From Persicaria tinctoria (lineage: Eukaryota; Streptophyta; Magnoliopsida; Caryophyllales; Polygonaceae), in NCBI GenBank assembly GCA_037127255.1, contig JBANSL010000010.1:31078120-31142119 (forward strand): a DNA stretch of 64,000 nt, written 5' to 3'. The notes beneath the pieces are model-generated. The model did no database searches. It was not told the DNA's origin and worked only from the letters and a program-made list of their open reading frames with translations. How positions within the stretch are numbered: position 1 is the stretch's first letter; each line of letters opens with the position of its first letter. Positions 55,649-64,000 of this stretch are shown here, piece after piece. Position numbers and translations under genes: made by a program.

Positions 55649-57855
55649 GACCACCCTGTCATGACATTTTTCATCTGAATGGAGATGCGTGTCTCACCCT
55701 ATAAAATCAAGATTGAAGATAGAAATAAGGGGCTTTTTGGAGAGGAGACGTTTTGTCTACGATCTACGATCATCGACAGTTCGCGTCTGAAAATTAGTCT
55801 TGGAAGTTACTTCCTGACTGTTGTACAGGTATAAAGTCGGCCTAGGCTTCTAAGGAGGTAGGAGTGAAGGGCAGGTAAAGTGTCACGGAGTTCCTGATAA
55901 AAGGCTGTGATTAAAATCTCCTCTTTTCATCTGGTCATGGTGAATCACTCCTAGAAACAGGAAAAGATCGCGCAATGTATACCATGGTTCAGCGGCCCAG
56001 GTTAGGACACGTGGTTCAAAAAGTGACCATGTGTCTCAAGTAAGTCCGCTGACCGTATCTGCGCGATCTGGTCAGCGGGCTTAACACAATATTATTAACA
56101 AATATAAAAGTAAATGCTACAAAATCCTAGATAAATTAACTTCTTCAATTGATTAATCTCCCTAAAATAACATGATTTCCACTCAATAGCCTATATAATA
56201 GAAATATACAAAACCATACACTAAACGTACATAATTGATTTAATCGCATTAGAGATAGATCATAGTCTATGTCATTAAAAAAATCAATTCATTACTCCCA
56301 TCGATTTTTTTTTTGGAATTAGTACTTAATTAATGAGATTAAATTATTTTTCTATTAAAAAGTTATACAAATGAATACATACATATATCTAACTTGTGAT
56401 TGATAAACCATTTTTAAAATATTCTACCATAAAACTATCATTTTGCCAATGAAAATATCAGTTGATCAATATCGTACATAGGTGTATATTGCCTACATAT
56501 TTTTAAAAAAATACATATATAGTTTATTATTTAAAAAAAGATAGATGATAAACCATGAAATTTACAAATATAGTTAACAATTTTGTTTTTAAAATTATAG
56601 CTAAAACCGGGAAAATTTCTTACCAAAATCCATTGATATATATATTACTCCGTAGGACATATAAATCAATTCGGATATACATCTAATATATTCTTACCAA
56701 AATAAACTATAATAATAAATAAATAAATTAGGAATAAACAACTAAAACAATTATGGAAATAATTAGTTTTGGAGGGAAAAAAATTCGTAGAATTGTGACA
56801 TGTGACAGAATAAGGTTCTGCTTTAGTATTGTTTAGGATCCTTGAAAGGTTGTTGTACGTGTTAATTATTTGTTGTTCTTTTTGCTCAACGATTGACGAA
56901 TTCGGAGCTCTTTGCCTTCGAAACCAAGCAGATGACAATCCTCTTGGATTCCAACCATATCTAGGTTCGAGATTGGCTCTTCAATCCTATACTTCACAGC
57001 AATCTGTTACAATTAGTCGAGTTTTCGTGTCTCCTGATTACAATTAGGAAAAGGAAATTGTTTGATTTCTGAACAGGTAATATGAGTTTTGTTAATGGGA
57101 CAAGATGGAAGCTAGGTTACTATGTGTGGGGAATTTATGAAATCAAGGCTCAAGGCAAACTTTTCCATGGCATTTACCGATAAAGATGAAATATTCCTTC
57201 CATATTGGTGTTCTGATGCTGATGAGTAAAGAGAATGTGCTACAAAAGAAAGGAGAATTGCTACAGTGCGGTTAAGTTGGGATTAATTGGGGAATTCGAA
57301 GCATAAGCTTGAGATCAGGGGTGGTTAGTTGTAAATAGTTTGGACAAATTGCAAGCTGGTGTCTCTAGATACTCGTGAATGATTTTTTTTGGTGTTTAAT
57401 TTATTCTTACGTACCCGTAAATGTTTGATTACACTATATTTTTCGGTGATATTGTATTTAATTACACTTTATATTTTTTTATAAAATTATGTATTCTTTT
57501 TTATTTTTGTCATATTGTGTTTGATTACACTATTTTTCGTTGATATTATATGTTCTTTTTTAATCTAATGTTTAAAATGTCCCGGTGATACTATTTTCGG
57601 TGATATTTAATGCGGTGACAATTTAATGGTGTTACATATGTGTCATCTACAATGTCATCATTTATAAGTGTGGTGACAATAATCAATTGTACGAGTTCCA
57701 ATTTAAGACGATATTAACTTAGCATTAGCCCCTATAGGCCTTGTTGACAACAATAGTTTTGCTTCTCATTATCCCCTTTAGGGTTTGTGTTGATGACACT
57801 AGGGTGGTGACAACGATAAGAGTGGAGACAGTGATAAGGGTTGTGACGGATATAA
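55649..57855. other. Spacer without a recognisable gene
   Basis: 55690-55860 has a promoter-like look (CACCCTATAAAATC, then a leader-like region) and could belong to an old LTR whose start is near 54760 (TGTAACCCGACC). I could not fix a matching end. The rest is AT-rich with GTGACAA-type repeats near its end. Confidence 0.4.
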
Positions 57856-57859
57856 GGGT

Positions 57860-58160
57860 CACTAAAAAAAATTGTTTTAGAAACGGCTCTTTGTCGTCGC
57901 AAAAACTAGGTTTGCCGTCGCAAAAGAACATATACGACGGCTATGCGACGGCAAATTATCGGTCGCTAGCTCTAGGGTAGCAAATAATCTTGAGCGACGG
58001 CATGTGCCGTTTCAAAGTATTAGCGACGGATATTTGTGACGGTTGTAGCTGCACCAGAAATTTGGCCAAATGGTTAAAACACCTTTTACCGCCCTTTTTC
58101 CCGCCTTTTTCCTTCTGACACGGCATGGCTTTTTGCGACGGCACACATACCGTTGCTAAT
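57860..58160 (+). mobile_element. CACTA (En/Spm)-like terminal region
   Basis: It starts CACTAAAAAAAATTG and goes into many copies of GCGACGGC/GCCGTCGC in both orientations (57890-58150). A CACTA end plus subterminal GCGACGG repeats is typical of plant CACTA elements. The opposite end and any transposase were not found. Confidence 0.6.
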
Positions 58161-58214
58161 GGTTTTATCAAAAAAAATTTACAAAAAATAAATGATAAAT
58201 AAATTTGTTATACT

Positions 58215-58284
58215 AGCCTATGTGTGACTTGAACCCGCATCTTTGTGTATGAACACAAAGCTCTACCATTTGAGCTAATAGGCT
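58215..58284 (-). tRNA. tRNA-like sequence, probably a pseudogene inside a transposon
   Basis: On minus, a 70-nt segment has 7-bp acceptor-like ends (AGCCTAT/ATAGGCT), an A box (TAGCTCAAATGG), a hairpin TTTGTG-TTCATA-CACAAA with CAT in the loop, and a B box GGTTCAAGTC. The anticodon loop is one base short and the T-stem pairs poorly, so it is unlikely to work as a tRNA. The Pol III boxes look good, so it may still be transcribed. Confidence 0.5.
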
Positions 58285-59860
58285 TAAAAATTATCAAGAG
58301 AAACTCTATTCCATCATTCATATCACTCAACCCCTTTCCCCCTCATTCATCCGGCTAGTAAGTGATTAAAAAAAGCATGTATTTGTCCAACTACTTAGTT
58401 GCTAATATATAATGTAGAATAAATATTTTCTTGGGTAAGAAAACATATGGTTAAGCAATACTAATATCCAATGCAAGTGAATAAAATATTCAAGAATCGA
58501 GATACCAACATAAGTAACATATTAAAGTTAAATTAGGACATTTTTTGGTCCACAAAAAGAAATTTGTAGTACCTTTCTAAAGATCCAAGTCGAAGACTTT
58601 ATGATATTTTTTCCTCATCTCTAATAAGACTTTTCGAAAGATTTAAGTCAAGACTCTGTGAAGTGTGAAGTTGTGAGATGGAATATTAATATCTAATGCA
58701 AGCGAATGAAATATTCTTAGGCCTGTATTTTAGTTTAAACTTGAAGCCTAAAAGAGAATTATAAGCATCGTGCATGAAAGTGAATTCATACCTGGCACTA
58801 AGACTTGTACCTTTTACATAATTTACAAATTACATTAAAGCATTAAAGATGTCTAGTTACACTCATCAATTTCACGAGAACACGAAGTTGTATGAATCAC
58901 CAAAAAGGAAAACAATAAGGCAATGGGTCACTCAGAGGAGCTTTTTCCTATTGCTTTTAAAGAATTTGGTGGGAAGGGTCAAACAAATAAAGAGACTCAT
59001 GATCTGTATTTTAGAAATTGCACTGGCTAAACACAAGATTCACTGGTCTTAATTGATCACTGAACTTTAGAGTCTCATGAACCACCTACTTCATACTCAT
59101 GTTTTTCTAAGGAATATAAAATGTATGAGATGGACTTACTTTCTTCACAATCTGAAGCAGATGTATTTCTTTGCTGCTGGCGACATAAACCCTTCCCTTG
59201 ACGTCCTATTAAAGGAGTTGCTGATAAAAATTTGGGAAAATATGCAGCAAGTACCTTCAAGAAACAAGTTTCTAACTGTTAGAAAATCAGACTATGATAT
59301 GAGCACTTTAAGCTAGGCTGGAAAACATGGGATGGATCCTTGGTAAAAACAAGCAGAAGTAACTAGATGGCTTTTGAATGCCGAAATGGATGCTTCAACC
59401 ATTACGGTTGTTTAATGACAGATGTCGAAACAAACATTATAAGTTTCCCAGCGTCTAAAGAAAACAGTGTACAATAGGAGTCAAGAATAGCAATAAAAAA
59501 AGTGATTGAATTTCATTTCAAATGTTGTCTTCCTTAGAGAAACTTACTTTCATCACTCAAGAGTCAAGAATTCCCACACAAGCCACATTTTAGATATTTG
59601 CAATGCTTTACAAGATCGATTAGATAGGGTGAAGGATTAAAGAGTAAACCATACTCAGAAAACACACACAGAAATCCAAAGCCTCAGGGATTCCTCCAGA
59701 ACTCAGAATTTGACAACTAGAACAAAGGGTAATTGTTGTAAGAGGAAATCGAGAATGCAAAACAGTAAGTAAACAAAGTAGAGCAAACCGATCGAATCCC
59801 AGCAAATAATGTTCAAGACTCCCTCCAATGTAGTAAGAGAAAGTCAGGTTCGAATCCTCG
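58285..59860. other. Spacer without a recognisable gene
   Basis: Short frames only, with no domain, repeat array or transposon end that I could define. Confidence 0.5.
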
Positions 59861-59869
59861 AGGAAGCTG

Positions 59870-61480
59870 GTCAGCGGATCCTAGGAAGCGGTGTAATCTC
59901 ATGGACAGAAGTCGACAACAGGTGCTAGATCTCGACTAGGGTTAGTCGACAGAAGATCAGGCTAGTCAAACAGCATAGCAGTCGCATGCAGTGGCTACTC
60001 GATCTCGACAAGGGGCTACTCGATATCGAGTACAGTCCTCGTCGACTTAGGGTTGGGCTCGTCGAGTTCCTGCACAATTAAGCTACGACGATCTGGGATC
60101 GGGAATCAGTAGTCGAGATCGACCAGGCTTGGTCGAGATCGACGAGAGCAGAAAGTAAAAACAATGCAAATTCGGTTTTGTAACTTTATGAATTAAAAGA
60201 ACTTCCAAGATTAGGGTTTGCGACAACGATTACCATGCAAGCGGAATATAAATCACAAAAGGCGGTGACTTTATCGATAAAGGAAAAGGCTTTCACCTAA
60301 TTCGACAAGTAGGAATATAAATCTCGCGACAAATAATCCTAATTGCATCTATTTCTTTTCATAATTAGCATTTAAAATCTTTCGAATAAAAATCCTAATT
60401 ACTACCCAAGTTTCACAACATGAGTTCTTCAATTTCTCAATCAAAGATGAAGAACATAGGGAATAGACTAAGATAACGACAAAATACCTCCTTTTGCAAT
60501 CGCTAATCCACCGACATGGCTCTCGTTGGGCTCACCCCAACCCCAGAAGTAGGTGGACTACTCGTGCTTCATCGCAATCGCAGACATTGAATTAAAAGAA
60601 ATAACTCGCATTAACTAAATTCAAAGCCTTTACAATCCCGGCAATCAACTTTCGTAAACTGCCAAAACCTTAAAACCTTTGAACTCCTAAATCTCTATCT
60701 GTAACTGTATCTCTGAAATTGAATGACTAGAAATAAGCCCCATGGGCTTTATTTATAGGCTTCTAAACCTTGCTACTCAAGGATAGAAACATCTATCTAT
60801 ATCTAAAATTATATCTAAAATGCTTAATGATAAATAAAAGCAACAAAGAAATTAAATCTAAAAGGGAAATAATATCTAAAGTGTCTCAAGTGGATAAAAC
60901 TCTCTTCTTCATGATAGATGTTGATAATTCGGATATACTAGCTATCCTCGGCTCCAAGGACTCCAACTCCGAGTAGGACTGCATCAATGTGTCACGCGGC
61001 TTCGACAACCTTCGTCGATCTCGAGTAGGAAAGTTGTCGACTGGGCTTGGCTCGGCGTCTCGGCTAGCAGGTCCTCGGTGTAGCTCGGTCATAACTCCTG
61101 GCCTTAGTCGATCTCGAGGAGAGCTCCTCGATCTCGACAAGTGTTGTGTTATCGACTTGGTCTTCCAAGGTTGTCGAGCAACCCTTCTCGCCATGCTCGG
61201 ATGTGGGCTCTCAGCCTTGTCGACCTCGAAGACGCTCCTCGATCTCGACGACAATGGATCATCGACTTGGCCAGTTTGGTGTATCGGGTAGCCCTTGTCG
61301 ACATGCTCGGACACAGGCTCCTGGGCTTCCTCGATCTCGACAAAGGTTTTGTCGATCTCGAGTAGATCATGGCTTGGCCTAGTGTTGTCGAGTAGCATCT
61401 CTTCGACATGGCTCGGGGAATGTGGTCTAGCACTTGTCGACATCGATGAGAACTTAGTCGAGATCGAGTAGACTTGCTGC
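59870..61480. repeat. Two arrays of a GTCGAGATCGA motif flanking a ~0.85-kb core
   Basis: TCGATCTCGA/TCGAGATCGA and shortened forms (CTCGATCTCGAC, GTCGAGTAG, TTGTCGA) recur at 59890-60150 and much more densely at 60990-61480. Between them is AT-rich sequence with a TATAAATA on minus (near 60757) and GATTACCATGCAAGC-type text. Clustered near-palindromes at both ends look like transposon subterminal repeats, or an LTR element's repeat-rich region. The termini were not found. Confidence 0.7.
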
Positions 61481-61650
61481 TTCCGTCTTTGCTTCTTGGT
61501 TTTCTCCCGAAATGTTTCCATATTCTGCAATATTAAACAGAAACTTATGTAGATCTCCATTTCTGACAAATAAGCATATACTACATAAATTTGACATATT
61601 CCCAACCCGAAATATGCAAAATGTAAAGAATACGGAACTAAAATATGCAT
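60886..61650 (-). CDS. Unrecognised Ser/Arg-rich frame spanning the GTCGAGATCGA array
   Basis: 254 codons on minus. The likely functional start is internal (METFREKTKKQRRKQQ, near 61520). The second half is Ser/Arg/Asp-rich because the repeat motif itself encodes it (SRSRSSPRDR, TRDRRRLSKPRDT). It may be a gag-like frame of the element or merely repeat translation. Confidence 0.25.
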   Translation of the reverse strand: MHILVPYSLHFAYFGLGICQIYVVYAYLSEMEIYISFCLILQNMETFREKTKKQRRKQQVYSISTKFSSMSTSARPHSPSHVEEMLLDNTRPSHDLLEIDKTFVEIEEAQEPVSEHVDKGYPIHQTGQVDDPLSSRSRSVFEVDKAESPHPSMARRVARQPWKTKSITQHLSRSRSSPRDRLRPGVMTELHRGPASRDAEPSPVDNFPTRDRRRLSKPRDTLMQSYSELESLEPRIASISELSTSIMKKRVLST

Positions 61651-62330
61651 AAAAACATGGCTACTTTAGAGACATCAGTAATTCCCTTTATTTAAACACT
61701 CCTCGCCAGGTCAGTCAGCTCATCACAGGCCCAACTACTTGGTTCCTGGTCCCCACTTCCTTTCTCACTCACAATCACGCATTGCCCATTAGATGATTAA
61801 TTTTCTTAACATATGGATTCTTGCATGGGATTCTTGATGCACCTAGTCTTCTCAAATCTCAATGACATAAAGGTAAACTAATTTTTCTCTTTAAAAGAAA
61901 AATATAAGTTTAAGTTTCGAAAGCTGGCTCAAAAAATCCATTTTTCTCAAACGATATTGAAAGAAAACTTGTAAGCTATTTCATTGCTTGATCTCCATAT
62001 TCAGCTACAAGCCTATAATCCCTAGGGGGAAACTGTAACCATACCATCATGAAAAAAGAACAATAGAAACAACATGTGCAGTTTTGCCAAATTGAATGCA
62101 TCGCCTAAGAGGCGAAGTAAAATTGTCTCTTCATGCACTGGTATTGGTATTACAATTCTTTCTTCTTTTTTTCGAAAGATCAAAATATAAAAATTCCACT
62201 TCGAACTAAATCCATATATTTTTAGAAATAATTCAAAATCTTACTTCAATATATAACATCATTAATATTTTATTTTAGTTTCGTAAAAATGCATACTCAA
62301 ATTCAAATATAAAACTAAAATATGTATTGC
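61651..62330. other. AT-rich spacer without a recognisable gene
   Basis: No long frame and no defined repeat. Confidence 0.55.
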
Positions 62331-62947
62331 TCAATAATGATGTAGACTACTAGTAGATGCATACAGTATCATCTTCTTCCTCAATACAAAACCTCCCTCG
62401 GGAGCCTTGAGAACGGGCCTCCCACGCGCCCCTAAATTACTTTGCATTCTTTCTCTTTCAAACCTAATCTTGGTATCGTCTTCATTGAATCGTCTCCTTC
62501 TTACTTCGATTTGGCCTGGTGTCGGCCAATTTCGGACACCTGTTCTCCGTTCTCCCTGTATCGTCCCTCTTTTAGGGTTCGTCGGGCGTTCTGGACCTTC
62601 GCTGGGTCGGCGGGTGTGTTGTTGCTCCATTTGGCCCCGTTCAATCTATTGTGGGTCTTTGCGCTGCTCCACATATAAACTTCTGTGTTTGGGTTCCCCT
62701 CCCTCAATCCATCTGCTTCGACGCTCTCGGGCCCTCTGTTGCCTCTCTGGCTTTTGCGGTGTCGGGGATGGGGCGTCGTGGGGCTGTTTTGTTTGGAAGG
62801 AATCATGTATAGAGCTCTACTGATGTGGCTGCTAGATTCAGAAAGAATGTCAAGATAGTTGTGATGAAAGATTTTAGAAAGAGAAAGAAAGAGCTCCTCG
62901 ATGTGGGCGGGGGTTTCATGTTCTGTTGGCTCTCAGGTGGCGCTTGA
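62331..62947. other. Gene-like stretch with overlapping frames on both strands
   Basis: GC-richer block. The minus frames are Arg/Pro-rich and unrecognised; plus frames run to 62823. It may be the leader or upstream exon of the frame that follows. No domain seen. Confidence 0.3.
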
Positions 62948-64000
62948 TCGGGCCTCGGGGGTGTGCTTCTTCGGCTTGCTGGTGGGGTGTGGTGGGTTCA
63001 CTTCAGTTTCGGTTTCCTTTTTGTTGTGTTAGATGAGTTTCCGACTCCTGATTGTGCTTTTTTGGTCGTATTGCTTACCAACAGGTTCGTACCTGCACTT
63101 TCGACTTTGTTCCCCCTTTTCAACTCTATAAATCCTTCGAGAAATCTCTTATTTATAACAAAGGATTTGGGTAATATGTTGTTTTTGATACAAAAATCCA
63201 CCGTTCAGCGGTGGCCCAACAAAACCGTGAAGGAGCCATGTGCTTCTTCACCATCTACCCCCCGAAAGGGCCCTCAGAAATTGATGGTTAAACAGGTGCC
63301 TGAAGGTGTTTCAAATCCATCTATCGTTGGTGTGCTCCTCCTGGCATCGACACCAGATTCCTTGTGGTTTGTGAGAATGCTTACCGCTGCTAACATTTGT
63401 GTCATCTTCACCTGCAACAGGTTTGCTTCAGGACTACATGATTTAGTCTCTATGCAATATTATGTAACCCCATTTGTGAAATTCGTTCCCCAGACATTTG
63501 GTCTAGTTAATCTTCTGTGTATGATACAAATCTTCACTCTCTCTTGGGGAGTGAACAAAATTGTGAAAGTGATGTATGCTCCTTCACCATATAAATTCCG
63601 AAAGGGCTTTCTTAAAAGCTTGGACAAACTACCTGTAGTTGCTCGCCCTTCTAGCTACTTGGTGAAAGGCATATGTCGATCAATGGACTTGTCTTGCTGG
63701 TTAGTTTTGATAAGAACTAACACCCTCCCTTGGTGTTTGCAAAAATCTGTGAAGGTGGCCTATGCCCCTTCATCCCTCAAATCCCGAAACGGCCCTAAAA
63801 AAAGTGTGGATGTTGCGTCATCTAAAAGGTTTGCTTCCTTTTCCAATGATGATGAGTATCCCATGCTTAATCCCTCGGAGGCTTTCCGACCCTTGGGGTC
63901 TGTGGTCTTCTGTATAATTGCCTATTTTTTCAGAAATAGTTTCTCAATACTTTTCCTTTATAGGGAAAAACCAGGTTACTTGATGGCTTGCATTTTCGAG
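62948..64000 (+). CDS. Long open frame with three ~42-residue repeats, runs off the window
   Basis: After a TGA at 62945, plus frame 2 has no stop through 64000 (351 codons or more; first ATG in frame at 63176). Three repeats share a W...K.VKV.YAPSP..RKGP.K pattern: WPNKTVKEPCASSPSTPRKG (about 63210), WGVNKIVKVMYAPSPYKFRK (about 63545) and WCLQKSVKVAYAPSSLKSRN (about 63740). Each is preceded by a hydrophobic LxxI stretch, and NRF(A/V)-type spacers (NRFVPALS, NRFASGLH, KRFASFSN) occur between them. No family is recognised. A LINE ORF1 or decayed retroelement leader is possible. A real host gene with Lys/Pro-rich repeats cannot be excluded. Confidence 0.45.

Noticed and set aside
55690..55870. 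Solo LTR starting near 54760
   Set aside because: The start (TGTAACCCGACC) and a TATA are suggestive, but no end with a matching 5-bp duplication was found.
58215..58284. Functional tRNA-Met gene
   Set aside because: The anticodon loop is one base short and the T-stem has mismatches; reported only as tRNA-like.
60886..61650. SR-type splicing factor
   Set aside because: The Ser/Arg content is produced by translating the GTCGAGATCGA repeat; there is no RNA-recognition motif.

Overview
This window is nuclear DNA from a flowering plant, most likely a eudicot. The evidence is genes broken by GT-AG introns, Ty1/copia elements primed by the initiator-Met tRNA, L1-type LINEs, Mutator-like (MULE), hAT, Stowaway and Helitron-like elements, and decayed copies of plant genes: GH51 arabinofuranosidase, NPF transporter, OSTC, class III peroxidase and FAR1-related. 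I see no clearly intact ordinary host gene. The window is a nested transposon landscape in which the host-derived genes are fragments or pseudogenes.

Layout. 1-2.1 kb: 5'-truncated LINE against an LTR-like piece. 2.1-10.3 kb: a decayed FAR1/MULE transposase with an OTU cysteine-protease module (MULE-1). It faces a small plus-strand reading frame across an array of inverted repeats, and that frame is split by a copia element (Copia-1, 139-bp LTRs, 5-bp target duplication). 10.4-15 kb: Stowaway and other MITEs, then a solo LTR (5-bp duplication) that carries a nested MULE-type MITE. 15-20 kb: FAR1-related pseudogene (minus) and alpha-L-arabinofuranosidase pseudogene (plus). About 21.5-30.5 kb: MULE-2, a composite element with a plant mobile domain (PMD/MAIN-like) gene on plus converging on a five-exon FAR1-MULE-SWIM-OTU transposase on minus. 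Matching palindromic arrays lie near both ends and an NPF transporter fragment is embedded. 30.5-33 kb: MITE, LINE fragment, and a 101-bp almost uninterrupted palindrome.

33.1-39.5 kb: Copia-2, a very young copia element with 922-bp LTRs that differ at about two positions, a 217-codon gag and a 1238-codon pol overlapping at ATGA. 41.3-45.5 kb: LINE-2 (endonuclease, RT, zinc finger, RNase H; decayed). 45.5-50.5 kb: LINE-3, split by two hAT elements with 8-bp duplications. 50.6 kb: OSTC pseudogene. 51.9-58.3 kb: MULE-type MITE, minisatellite, peroxidase fragment, Helitron 3' end, hAT element, CACTA-like end and a tRNA-like sequence. 59.9-61.5 kb: region dense in copies of a GTCGAGATCGA motif. 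62.9-64 kb: an open frame of at least 351 codons with three ~42-residue repeats that runs off the right edge.

The most interesting unit is MULE-2. One mobile element appears to carry a transposase joined to a deubiquitinase-like OTU fold, a PMD gene of the kind linked to silencing, and subterminal palindromes that sit directly upstream of the transposase promoter. MULE-1 has the same plan with a different palindrome, which suggests that protein and binding site co-diversified (inference).
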